Assembly (NCBI GenBank): GCA_024277895.1 | Contig: JAJRUH010000019.1 | Span: forward strand, 1 to 55,165 | Direction: 5' to 3' | Source of the DNA: Bacteroidota bacterium | GTDB taxonomy: Bacteria; Bacteroidota; Bacteroidia; Bacteroidales; JAADGE01 | Length of the DNA stretch: 55,165 bases | Shown: positions 18,130 to 27,887 of the stretch, in pieces | Position numbering within the stretch: position 1 is the first letter of the stretch | How the letters are laid out: every line of letters begins with the position of its first letter | The notes under the pieces: generated by a model | What the model was told of the DNA's origin: nothing | The model's input: only the letters and a program-made list of their open reading frames with translations | Databases searched by the model: none | Translations under genes and position numbers: made by a program

Positions 18130-20349
18130 TTATTGCAAATTTTTTATTTTTACAAAATCAAGCATTAAATCGATATCATTTTCGGTAATATTATATTTCT
18201 CAAGCACTTTTTTATCTTCCGACATTGCTTCTTCAAAGGTTTTAATATCCGATAATCTAATACTTTTCAAATAAATATCGGCAGCTTTTAGTTTCTCGTT
18301 TTTAACAAATAATAAATGTCCGAAATTTATGTAATCGTAAGCCGTAGGTTTGTCGTTTATTAATTTTTTGTAATATTCTTCTGCCGTATCAAATTTTTCC
18401 AATATAAAAGAACACCAAGCCAATGGTCGCATAACACTTTTATTATCGGGGTCGTAGTATTCAACTTTAAAATATTTTTTAAGTGCATTTTCGTAGTCTT
18501 CCGAAGCCAAATAACAATGACCGATATTTGCCTGAATATGTAAATTTTCTTCATCTTCGGGTTCGGCTTGCAAATAATATTTTAATGCTTCTTCAAAATT
18601 TTGCAGTTTTCTGTAACAAAAAGCTATTTTCTTTATGAGCCAAAGCGACGGTTTTTTTATTATTTCCGCTTTTTTGTAATTTTCAAGTGCTTTTTCATAA
18701 TTTTTTAATTTTTGATAACAAAAACCTGTTTTTTCAAATCTTTTAGCTTCTTTATTTCCCTTAAAAGATAAATTTTCATAAATTTTTGCCGCATCCGAGA
18801 AAAATTCTTTTTTAAAATACATTCCGGCAATTTTTTCAAGAACCGCTTCATCGTTTATCAAAATTTTAAACAATTTCGTGTTATGAATATCCAAATCTGT
18901 TTCAAAAATATCTTCAATATCTTCTTTTAAAGGATGCAGTTTAAAAAAACGGTACAGGTCTTGAATGTAACGAGTAAAAATTTGTTTATCTTCCGAATCT
19001 TTATTCAACAATTTATCTTCATTTTTTATTTCTTCAACTTGCTTATTTTCTTGTTTAAATAATTCGATAATCATATTTCGCTGTGCGGCAGGCATCATTC
19101 CTATATTCAAGCAAAAAGAATATTTATCGGAATTACACATAAAAGGCGAACGTTCGAGACCTTGAATAAATGTTTCCGAATCAAAATCTTCGTCGAAATC
19201 GGAAAATATTTTTTTAACTTCCGAATTTTCAGCATAAAAAGGCATAAACCAATTTGCCGCCTGCCTGTAAAAAGGAAAATTTTTAAATCCGGCAAAAGCA
19301 CTCATAAAAACATCGGAGCCTTCCATTTGAAGTTTTGAGAAATCTGCCATTTTATCTAATAAATCCGGAGCATCGTCAAATATCTCTTCCCAATCGGGAT
19401 TTGAATCTTCTATTAAACCATCGGATAAAATATCATCCAAGTTTAATTTATCTTCAATTTTAGGGCGAAATTTCTGCATTTCGGGGATTATTTCATCTTG
19501 CATTCTTTTAGATATCTTCTCAGTTTCCTTTGAACGAACTGTCTGATAAATAATATGTTCCGTATTTTTTGAAATATCAGCATCATTGCTTATTAATTCC
19601 AAACGTGCAGTTAAATCATCATATAAATCTATTCGTTTATCATAATAGTAAAATGCTAAAACAATTCCGACTAAAGCACGATTCCATACTTTTGGTTTAT
19701 CAGCATCATAAAAATCAAATAAGGCATAAAATTTTCTCTTATCGAAACGGCGCAACAAACTTATTGTTAATGCACTTACAATAATACTTGATTCATACAC
19801 GTATAATTTTGCGGATGCAGTATATTTTTTTAAAGTCAAATAATCTTCTTCCGATAAAAAATCCGTAAGCCAAATAAGAAAAAACAACTGATATAATTTT
19901 GTTTTTCTGCCTTCATTTTCAGAAGATAAATTATTTTTAATGAGTTCTGAAATTTCAGAAGTAATAGTTATATTTTGATTAATAATCTGATTATTCAAGA
20001 TTCGTTTTTGATTAATCAATTTATTATGTACTGCAAATTTTACAAGGTAATCGGATTTAACAGTATCAACAATTTCCAGTAATTCTTGCTGAATACCCTT
20101 ATAAATTTTCATTCTTTCCGGATCGTTAACATCTTTCATACTGTATTCTAAAAGAAACCGATATGTTTCTTTTTGAGTATTAAATTTTCGGCTCAATTCG
20201 ACTTGATTAATTGTTTCTAATACATCATCAATCAGTAAAAAAGCATCTGCAATTTTATTTTCGGTAATCAGAGAACAAATTTTATTATGTTGCTTGTTTA
20301 TATTTATATCATTCATTGAATTCTTTTTTAAAGGTTTGTGCAAAAACAA
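18130..20349 (-). CDS. TPR-repeat protein
   Basis: C-terminal TPR repeats 'AAKIYENLSFKGNKEAKRFEKTGFCYQKLKNYEKALENYKKAE' etc. Confidence 0.8.
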   Translation of the reverse strand: MFLHKPLKKNSMNDININKQHNKICSLITENKIADAFLLIDDVLETINQVELSRKFNTQKETYRFLLEYSMKDVNDPERMKIYKGIQQELLEIVDTVKSDYLVKFAVHNKLINQKRILNNQIINQNITITSEISELIKNNLSSENEGRKTKLYQLFFLIWLTDFLSEEDYLTLKKYTASAKLYVYESSIIVSALTISLLRRFDKRKFYALFDFYDADKPKVWNRALVGIVLAFYYYDKRIDLYDDLTARLELISNDADISKNTEHIIYQTVRSKETEKISKRMQDEIIPEMQKFRPKIEDKLNLDDILSDGLIEDSNPDWEEIFDDAPDLLDKMADFSKLQMEGSDVFMSAFAGFKNFPFYRQAANWFMPFYAENSEVKKIFSDFDEDFDSETFIQGLERSPFMCNSDKYSFCLNIGMMPAAQRNMIIELFKQENKQVEEIKNEDKLLNKDSEDKQIFTRYIQDLYRFFKLHPLKEDIEDIFETDLDIHNTKLFKILINDEAVLEKIAGMYFKKEFFSDAAKIYENLSFKGNKEAKRFEKTGFCYQKLKNYEKALENYKKAEIIKKPSLWLIKKIAFCYRKLQNFEEALKYYLQAEPEDEENLHIQANIGHCYLASEDYENALKKYFKVEYYDPDNKSVMRPLAWCSFILEKFDTAEEYYKKLINDKPTAYDYINFGHLLFVKNEKLKAADIYLKSIRLSDIKTFEEAMSEDKKVLEKYNITENDIDLMLDFVKIKNLQ

Positions 20350-20416
20350 TACAAAATTAAATTAATGACAATTCGGCAGTAAAAATATTATTGATTTTTC
20401 ATAAAATTGTTTATTT

Positions 20417-21850
20417 TTGAATATTCCTAAGAAAAATTATATGATAAAGAAAGATTCTTTCAATACTGTAATAAACTTTTTCAAAAAAGATATTGATTTT
20501 ACATCTGACATTGAAGAGTTCAGAACCCAATCTTTAATTCGATTTATTTTAATCGGAATTATTTTACTTATACTTTTTATGATCAAAACAATTGCTGTAG
20601 GAACTTATTCTTCTCTTTATGTGCAATTTGTATTTTTATTTATTTTGTTTGCAAGTTTATTTCTTTTTAAACTGAGAAAACATCGCTTTGTCGGTAATAC
20701 ATTATCTTTATTAATAATTATTATGGAAATTGCTTCGGTTTTTTTCAATTTCTCCGGAGACATTCCGATGAATTTTATGATAGATGAATTTTATTTGTTT
20801 TTAGCTTTTCTTGTTTTCACTCCTATGTTTGCATCTAAATGGGTCGTTATTACCAATACGTTATTAGTAATAATCACTTCCGTAAGTGCATTTATATTAA
20901 AAAAAGATTTATTTCCTCCGGAAATAGTTCATACAGCAGCAATAGGAACAGGCGTTTATGTTTTAGCTGTGATTATAGTGTTTATTTTCAGCTACTTATA
21001 CACCGAAATATTATATAAAGCAATAAATGAAGTCAATAAAAAATTTATCAGTGAAGGAGAAAAAAACAAAGAGTTACTTCAAAATGCTCAAATGATTCGT
21101 CTGCAGAATGAACAGATTAATTTGGCAAAAGAAAAAGCAGAAGAAAGTAACAGATTAAAATCGTCATTTTTATCAAATATGTCTCACGAAATAATAACAC
21201 CTATGAATGCGGTTCTCGGATTTACGGAAATTTTAAAATCTACAGAATTAAATTCCAAGCAAAAAGAATATATTAAGATTATTGAAACCAGCGGAAAACA
21301 CTTATTAAATTTAATTAATGATATTATTGATATTTCAAAATTAGAATCAAATCAAATCAGAATAAATGAGACAAAATGCAGTATAAATTATTTACTTGAC
21401 GAATTAAAAGATTTTTTTACTTTAGATTTAATAAGAAAGAACAAAGAAAATGTAAAAATCATTATGAACAAAGGATTTAATGAAGCCCAAGACAGGATTT
21501 ATACAGATAACTTACGATTAAGACAAATCTTAATAAATTTAATCAGCAATGCCGTCAAGTTTACCGATAAAGGAAAGATTGAGATATCCTATACTCTAAA
21601 TCAAAATTCTATGCTTTTATTTTCGGTTAAAGATACCGGTATCGGAATACATGAAAATGACCTCAATATGATATTTGAGCGTTTCAGACAATCGGATGAA
21701 ACAACAGAAAATAAATACGGGGGAACCGGTTTAGGATTAGCAATTGCAAAAGCCTGTGCCAATCTTCTGAACGGAGATATTTGGGCAGAATCCCGAAAGA
21801 ATCAAGGTTCTGTTTTTCATTTTACAATTCCTTATAAACCGATAGTATAA
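20417..21850 (+). CDS. Membrane sensor histidine kinase
   Basis: Six or so TM helices; H-box 'SNMSHEIITPMNAVLGFTEIL'; HATPase 'KDTGIGIHENDLNMIFERFRQSD..YGGTGLGLAIAKA'. ATG at 20441 is a likely alternative start. Confidence 0.92.
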   Translation: MNIPKKNYMIKKDSFNTVINFFKKDIDFTSDIEEFRTQSLIRFILIGIILLILFMIKTIAVGTYSSLYVQFVFLFILFASLFLFKLRKHRFVGNTLSLLIIIMEIASVFFNFSGDIPMNFMIDEFYLFLAFLVFTPMFASKWVVITNTLLVIITSVSAFILKKDLFPPEIVHTAAIGTGVYVLAVIIVFIFSYLYTEILYKAINEVNKKFISEGEKNKELLQNAQMIRLQNEQINLAKEKAEESNRLKSSFLSNMSHEIITPMNAVLGFTEILKSTELNSKQKEYIKIIETSGKHLLNLINDIIDISKLESNQIRINETKCSINYLLDELKDFFTLDLIRKNKENVKIIMNKGFNEAQDRIYTDNLRLRQILINLISNAVKFTDKGKIEISYTLNQNSMLLFSVKDTGIGIHENDLNMIFERFRQSDETTENKYGGTGLGLAIAKACANLLNGDIWAESRKNQGSVFHFTIPYKPIV

Positions 21851-21933
21851 AAATTTATTACTTCCCAAAAAATTTATTTTTTTTAAAAAAAATTATAACT
21901 TTACGCTAATAATAAATTTAATAACACTGACAA

Positions 21934-22263
21934 ATGGGAAAATTCGAAATTAAAAAAAGAAAAAACGGCGAATTTCAATTCAATTTGAAAGCCGGCAACG
22001 GACAAATTATTCTTACCGGCGAAGGATATACAACTAAAGCCGCCTGTAACAACGGTATTGAATCGGTAAAAAAGAATTCACAGGATGACAAACGTTTTAG
22101 CAGACTCGAAGCAAAAAACGGAAAACCTTATTTTAATTTAACTGCAACAAACGGACAAATAATCGGCAGCAGTGAAATGTATGAAAGTACATCTTCAAGA
22201 GAGAACGGTATTGAATCGGTAAAAAAGAATGCTCTTGATTCTGAAATTAAAGATTTAACTTAA
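21934..22263 (+). CDS. DUF1508 (YegP-family) protein with two repeats
   Basis: Two copies of 'NGxxxFNLxAxNGQII...NGIESVKKN'. Confidence 0.93.
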   Translation: MGKFEIKKRKNGEFQFNLKAGNGQIILTGEGYTTKAACNNGIESVKKNSQDDKRFSRLEAKNGKPYFNLTATNGQIIGSSEMYESTSSRENGIESVKKNALDSEIKDLT

Positions 22264-22286
22264 TTTTTTGATACTTAAAAAATAAG

Positions 22287-22317
22287 AAAAGGACTGATAA
22301 TATTTTTCAGTCCTTTT
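22287..22317 (+). terminator. Rho-independent terminator downstream of DUF1508 gene
   Basis: aaaaggactga/tcagtcctttt hairpin followed by T tract. Confidence 0.75.
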
Positions 22318-22396
22318 TTATATATCATTATTAGCCCCCAAAAAGAGAAAACCCTCACTAATCATTTGATTAACAAGGGTTTTTATTTTTTGTTAG

Positions 22397-22471
22397 CGGT
22401 CCGGACGAGACTTGAACTCGCGACCCCATGCGTGACAGGCATGTATTCTAACCAAACTGAACTACCGGACC
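22397..22471 (-). tRNA. tRNA-Asp (anticodon GTC)
   Basis: Reverse complement GGTCCGG..TAGTTCAGTTTGGTTAGAA..CATGC-CTGTCAC-GCATG..GAGTTCAAGTCTC..CCGGACC-G folds as a cloverleaf. Confidence 0.95.
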
Positions 22472-22510
22472 TTTTTGCTTAAAGCGAGTGCAAATATATA
22501 TTGTTTTTTT

Positions 22511-23065
22511 TTACTGCAAAAAATTATTATCTTTTTTTTCAAAAAAACTAAAATTAACATTACCGTATTTTCTTGACTCTTTAAAATTAGAATGCCGGGC
22601 AAAATTATATGTTTTCGGATGCTCTAAAATAACTAAACCCGTATCTTTTAATGTACTGTTATTAAAAATAATATCGGGAATTGTTTCTAACTTTTTTTCG
22701 GAATAAGGAGGGTCTGCAAAAATAAAGTCAAAATTCAGATTTTGATTTATGCAAAACTTAAAAACATCAGTACATACAACCGTCAATTGTCCCGGAAATA
22801 ATTCGTCTGCCTGTTTCTTAATATGAGATATATAGTGCTTACTAATCTCAACAGAAGTAACATTTCTGCAACCTTCAGAAAGAAATTCAAATGAAATACT
22901 TCCTGTTCCGGCAAATAAATCCAAAACTTCAGCATTTAATAAATCGTAATTATTTTGTAAAATATTAAATAAAGCTTCTTTTGCAAAATCTGTTGTCGGT
23001 CGAGCATTAAACCTTTCGGGCGGAATAATTTTTTTACCCCTGTACTTTCCTCTAATAATCCTCAT
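22511..23065 (-). CDS. rsmD: 16S rRNA (guanine966-N2)-methyltransferase
   Basis: 'MRIIRGKYRGKKI', 'RPTTDFAKEALFNIL', 'VLDLFAGTGSISFEFLSEG', 'FDFIFADPPY'. Confidence 0.94.
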   Translation of the reverse strand: MRIIRGKYRGKKIIPPERFNARPTTDFAKEALFNILQNNYDLLNAEVLDLFAGTGSISFEFLSEGCRNVTSVEISKHYISHIKKQADELFPGQLTVVCTDVFKFCINQNLNFDFIFADPPYSEKKLETIPDIIFNNSTLKDTGLVILEHPKTYNFARHSNFKESRKYGNVNFSFFEKKDNNFLQ

Positions 23066-23906
23066 TATGAAGATTCAGCAAATTATAAAACAGATATTCA
23101 TCCACATCTTTGAAATTAAAAACAATTCCGGTATTTAATTTTATAAAATTAATTTTAGGCAAATATTGATGAATAAAATAGTAAAATTCAGTATCTTTTT
23201 CTACGAAACCGGAAATATTAATATATGATTTATTCAATTTTATATCATATTGATTGATGGTATTAAGTACATAATAAATAAAATCATTTTCATTATCAAA
23301 ATGATAAGTATTAACGACCTGAAGTTTATCATTTTGATAAATTCCGATATCAAATGACGTTAAATTAACATTTATTTGAATAAAAGGCAATTTAAACTTA
23401 AGATTTTCAGCTCTTGTTATAATATCGTTAATAAAAACATTATTTTGATGAACAAATATTATCTCGGGAAACTTATTTACCATTAAGGTTGTAATATCCG
23501 AAGGTATTGAAAATATATTGTAAGAATCTGCTTTTTTTATATAATTAAAATGCAATTCTTCATATTCGTCCAAAATATGATTGAATGTAAAATATTTCTT
23601 TATTTGTTTGCGATCAAAGAATTCTTTGGGAACCAATGTAGATTTACTTTCAACTACCGCAAAAAATACGGATTTGTAATGTTTACTTAAAAACAAATCT
23701 TCTCTAAGCATTGATTCGGCTTTATCCACAATGGATTTATCTGCTAATTTTTTATCAAAATTATGATGATTTACGGCTGCATATCTATTTTGTGACGGGT
23801 CAATTATTACGTACGAATACCCTACATTGCTTAATTGTAAAGATAATATATAAGAAGCTGTTTTACTTTTAGAAAACCCTTCATTAAATACAAAGAAATT
23901 TTTCAT
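23052..23906 (-). CDS. DUF3822-family protein
   Basis: 284 aa actin-like-fold family usually next to rsmD in Bacteroidota; overlaps rsmD by 14 nt. Confidence 0.7.
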   Translation of the reverse strand: MKNFFVFNEGFSKSKTASYILSLQLSNVGYSYVIIDPSQNRYAAVNHHNFDKKLADKSIVDKAESMLREDLFLSKHYKSVFFAVVESKSTLVPKEFFDRKQIKKYFTFNHILDEYEELHFNYIKKADSYNIFSIPSDITTLMVNKFPEIIFVHQNNVFINDIITRAENLKFKLPFIQINVNLTSFDIGIYQNDKLQVVNTYHFDNENDFIYYVLNTINQYDIKLNKSYINISGFVEKDTEFYYFIHQYLPKINFIKLNTGIVFNFKDVDEYLFYNLLNLHNEDY

Positions 23907-24108
23907 TTTAATGTATTAATTTTAAATAGTTAAAACTGCCTAATATTTCTAAGCACTACAAATATATAAATAATTTATAAAAATATAAATAAATCAGCAA
24001 TTCTTTATATGAATAACATAAAACATACCGGAACAAAAAAACCTGCAAGTGATTTTAAGTTATCTGCTTACAGGTTTGTATTATTTTAACTAAAATAGAT
24101 AAACAAAA

Positions 24109-25029
24109 TTATTTTTTCAAATCATATTCTTTATCCCAGTTCCCTTCATTATTATTATTTTCGGTTAAAGAACCGATTTTCAATCCGGGATATCTGTCAT
24201 TTTTAATTGCATCATCATTTAAATTCAAAATTAATTCTCTGTTAAGCCCTTTCAGTAATATATCATTAGGAACTTTCGCCTCAAAAACATTAATACTCAT
24301 ACCTCCGGTATTAACAGTTGCAGTATCCATTTCAAATTTATATCCGTCGGTATACGGTACAATTCCGAATTTTTTAAAATCATAATTTTTATACAAGGTA
24401 TCTGCAATGGCAACTTTAATAGTGTCTCTGACAAATCCTTTAATCCCTAATCTGATACATTCACGTTCTGCTTTTTTTAAATTATTACCTTGTTGCAAAT
24501 AAATAGTATCCGGAACACTCCCCTCTCTTCGGATAACAGTTAAAGAATCATGTTCAATGAAATTTTTTAAAGAGTCAAGATATTTAGTGTATTTTCCGTT
24601 TTCATTTTTAAATGCTATTTGTGCAGTTCTGACTCGTTTTAACGCATTAACAGTTGCCTGATATCTTTGTTTCTTCACAGTATTAAAACGAATCGGAGTC
24701 ATAATACTTTCATAAAGAACATATCCTGCATAAAAAGCCAATGCAATAAAAATAACACTTAACAAATATTTTACAGTTTTATTATTTGCTGAAGCTAAAA
24801 AACTTCCGGCAATCAAAAGTATAATCAAAACCACTCCTATACCAACGCCTAAAACAATCAGAGGAATTTCAATTCCGTCGGTAACTGCATATAATATTAT
24901 TTCAATAATAATAAAATATACAATGTAAGAACCGTATTTTATCAATTTATTTTTTGACAAATTGTCATTAAACGTAATAAAAGCAACACCTGCTGTTGCG
25001 ACAATCAAAATTATTATAAATAAAGTCAT
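24109..25029 (-). CDS. Hypothetical polytopic membrane protein with pseudopilin-like extracytoplasmic segment
   Basis: About four TM helices then 'TVNALKRVRTAQIAFKNENGKYTKYLDSLKNFI'. Confidence 0.6.
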   Translation of the reverse strand: MTLFIIILIVATAGVAFITFNDNLSKNKLIKYGSYIVYFIIIEIILYAVTDGIEIPLIVLGVGIGVVLIILLIAGSFLASANNKTVKYLLSVIFIALAFYAGYVLYESIMTPIRFNTVKKQRYQATVNALKRVRTAQIAFKNENGKYTKYLDSLKNFIEHDSLTVIRREGSVPDTIYLQQGNNLKKAERECIRLGIKGFVRDTIKVAIADTLYKNYDFKKFGIVPYTDGYKFEMDTATVNTGGMSINVFEAKVPNDILLKGLNRELILNLNDDAIKNDRYPGLKIGSLTENNNNEGNWDKEYDLKK

Positions 25030-25173
25030 TATTCAAAATTTATTTGTTCGCTTGCAAATTTAAAAAAAATATCTTTTGTAATAATTTTTTTTACTAATAT
25101 TTTTAAAAATAAACATCATCTTCCGAAATTTAAAAAATTAAAACTAATTTCACGTTTTGAATTATAATGTTGT

Positions 25174-26634
25174 ATGCTTAACGATTTTCTATATAAAGAA
25201 ATTGTAAATAAACTTGACTTTCAACCACTTAGAGGACAAGTTTTGCTTATTCAAAAACTCGCAGATTTTGTTTATGCAGGGAGTAATCCTGCCGAAATAT
25301 TTTTGCTGAAAGGTTATGCCGGAACAGGAAAAACAAGTATAATCGCAGCAACGGTAAAAGCATTACAAAAAAATAAAATACGAACTGTTTTAATGGCACC
25401 TACAGGAAGAGCTGCTAAAGTTTTAAGTAATTATGCTAAAAAAGAAGCATTTACAATTCATAAAAAAATTTACCGACAGCAATCATCCTCAAACGGTTTC
25501 GGAAAATTTATATTAGATACCAACCTTCATAAAAATACAATCTTTATTGTTGACGAAGCATCAATGATTGCCAATCAATCATATGAAAATGCAGGGTTCG
25601 GTTCCGGAAGACTTTTAGACGATTTAACAGAATACGTTTATTCCGGTTTGGCTTGTAAACTGATTCTAATCGGCGATACGGCACAATTACCTCCCGTAAA
25701 ATTAGACATCAGCCCGGCATTAGATAAAACAATATTAGAAAACTATAATTATAATGTCATTTGCTATGAGTTAAAAGAAGTTGTTCGCCAAGAAAAAGCG
25801 TCAGGCATCCTATATAATGCAACAAAATTGAGAAAGATTATAGAAGAAAGTTTACAATACGGAAACAAAATTGATTTTAAAGGTTTTCCTAAAATAAAAC
25901 TTTCTGATTTTAATGATATTGAAAAGTTAAGCGGAACAGATTTAATTGAATCAATTTCGGATGCCTATAATAAATATACCGAACAAGAAACTGTAATCAT
26001 CTGTCGTTCAAACAAAAGAGCCAACAAATACGATCAGGGAATAAGAGCAAGCGTGCATTACAAGGAAGATGAAATCAGTACCGGTGATTTAATTATGATA
26101 GTTAAAAATAATTATTTTTGGGCAGAAGATTACGATGAAATTGATTTTATTGCAAACGGTGATACAGCTGAAATAATAAATATTTCAAATTATACCGAAC
26201 GCTACGGATACAGATTTGCAGATGCTGTGTTAAAATTTTATGACTATAATAATGTTGAAATTACAGCAAAAATTTTATTAGACACATTGTCTTCCGATAC
26301 GGCTTCCCTAAGCTATGAACAAAATAAAGATTTATACAAAAAAATTGAAGAAGATTATTTAAACATTAAAAATAAACGCAATCGTTTTAAGAAGATTAAA
26401 GAAGATCCCTATTTTAATGCACTGCAAATAAAATTTGCTTATGCAGTTACATGCCACAAAGCACAGGGCGGACAGTGGAAAAAAGTTTTTATTGACCAAG
26501 GATGGATTACCGAAGAGATGATAAATAAAGAATTCCTTCGATGGCTGTACACTGCATTTACCAGAGCAGAAAATGAATTAAGTTTGATAAATTTTAAAAA
26601 AGATTTTTTTTATAAAGATGAAATCTTTGAATAA
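25174..26634 (+). CDS. RecD-like ATP-dependent DNA helicase
   Basis: 'LLKGYAGTGKTSIIAATV' Walker A, 'TIFIVDEASMIAN', 'LILIGDTAQLPPV', C-terminal 'YAVTCHKAQGGQWKKVFID', 'RWLYTAFTRAENEL'. Confidence 0.9.
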   Translation: MLNDFLYKEIVNKLDFQPLRGQVLLIQKLADFVYAGSNPAEIFLLKGYAGTGKTSIIAATVKALQKNKIRTVLMAPTGRAAKVLSNYAKKEAFTIHKKIYRQQSSSNGFGKFILDTNLHKNTIFIVDEASMIANQSYENAGFGSGRLLDDLTEYVYSGLACKLILIGDTAQLPPVKLDISPALDKTILENYNYNVICYELKEVVRQEKASGILYNATKLRKIIEESLQYGNKIDFKGFPKIKLSDFNDIEKLSGTDLIESISDAYNKYTEQETVIICRSNKRANKYDQGIRASVHYKEDEISTGDLIMIVKNNYFWAEDYDEIDFIANGDTAEIINISNYTERYGYRFADAVLKFYDYNNVEITAKILLDTLSSDTASLSYEQNKDLYKKIEEDYLNIKNKRNRFKKIKEDPYFNALQIKFAYAVTCHKAQGGQWKKVFIDQGWITEEMINKEFLRWLYTAFTRAENELSLINFKKDFFYKDEIFE

Positions 26635-26653
26635 TAGTTTTTCCGATTAAATA

Positions 26654-27772
26654 ATGTCTTTAAAAAAACCTGACATAAACATACGTGATATTACAGACAA
26701 AACTGCCGAAAAATTTTTCCGCAAAAAAACCAAACATTATTACACAGAATTAAAAACATTTAACGGTAAGCCTGAAGATGCTGTAAAAAAAATAAAATTC
26801 AGAATACTTTCTTTTGCAGCTCTATACGGAACACTCGGCGTTTTATTCCTTTATATCCCGCAATATATTTTGCCTGAATATTTTACAACTTCCGAATACA
26901 CCCTTCCCCTGATTAATTATACAATTGAATTTTCCGTTTTTGGTCTTATTTACGGTTTTATTCTCATCTTTATTGAAATCTTTTTTCTGATGAAAGGCGA
27001 CTTAAAATCTACAAGTCAAATTGCTGCAATATACGATTTTAATCCCGACAGTAAAGAAACAGAAACTAAAGAGCTCGTTAAAATTGCCCTGAATAAAGAC
27101 AAAAAAAGATACAGTGAAGTCGGCATTAATCCCTATCAAAATTTCTCAAAACCGGGTTTATTTTTTATACGAATTATGTTTTTGGCAAAAGCATTCCTCT
27201 CAAATTTTATCTTCAAAATAATTATTAAACGTGTAATCGGAAGGCTTGCAATAAGAGAAATCGTTGATTTAGCAGGAATTCCCGTCTATGCTTTTTGGAA
27301 TGCCTATGCCTCTTCACAAATTATCAGAAAAACAGATATGCGAATGAAAGCATCACAAATGATATTGAAAACTGCAAAACATTTTAAAAACAAATATTCC
27401 GTTAATCCGGAATTTAAAACTCTTCTTTATGATACATTTGAATACATCGCCGTAACCAAAAAAAGTTTTTATCCTTCCGATTTAATCTTTGCAAAACATT
27501 TTTTTATTACTTTTAATATTACAATAAAAAACGAACATAAATTATCCGAAAACTACTTTGAGCAAGTAAAAATGTTACCCGCTGATATTAAACTCGGAAT
27601 AGGGCAAATACTTGTTCTCGGTTTTTTGCTTGACGGAAAAATCGGAACCTTTGAAATAAAAATCATTAAAAAACTTAAAGAAAATAATATCATTCCGTAC
27701 TCTGTAGAAGAAATTAAAACATGGACAAAGAATTATAAATTAGGACACGGATTTGAAGAAATGTTCATATAA
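26654..27772 (+). CDS. Hypothetical membrane protein (LBF_2804-like)
   Basis: Intact 372 aa ORF, two to three TM segments; 20 nt downstream of helicase gene. Confidence 0.5.
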   Translation: MSLKKPDINIRDITDKTAEKFFRKKTKHYYTELKTFNGKPEDAVKKIKFRILSFAALYGTLGVLFLYIPQYILPEYFTTSEYTLPLINYTIEFSVFGLIYGFILIFIEIFFLMKGDLKSTSQIAAIYDFNPDSKETETKELVKIALNKDKKRYSEVGINPYQNFSKPGLFFIRIMFLAKAFLSNFIFKIIIKRVIGRLAIREIVDLAGIPVYAFWNAYASSQIIRKTDMRMKASQMILKTAKHFKNKYSVNPEFKTLLYDTFEYIAVTKKSFYPSDLIFAKHFFITFNITIKNEHKLSENYFEQVKMLPADIKLGIGQILVLGFLLDGKIGTFEIKIIKKLKENNIIPYSVEEIKTWTKNYKLGHGFEEMFI

Positions 27773-27887
27773 TAATCTGTACTTTTAATAACGTGAGTTC
27801 GATATAAAATTTATCTTTCTTAAATATTTTTCACTACCGATATGTTTTACTACTTTTACGGTATCTTTTTATAATATAAAATTACAA

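Noticed and set aside
22340-22390. aaaaccctcactaatcatttgattaacaagggtttt inverted repeat considered as a mobile-element end
   Set aside because: Position directly 3' of tRNA-Asp on the minus strand fits an ordinary terminator.
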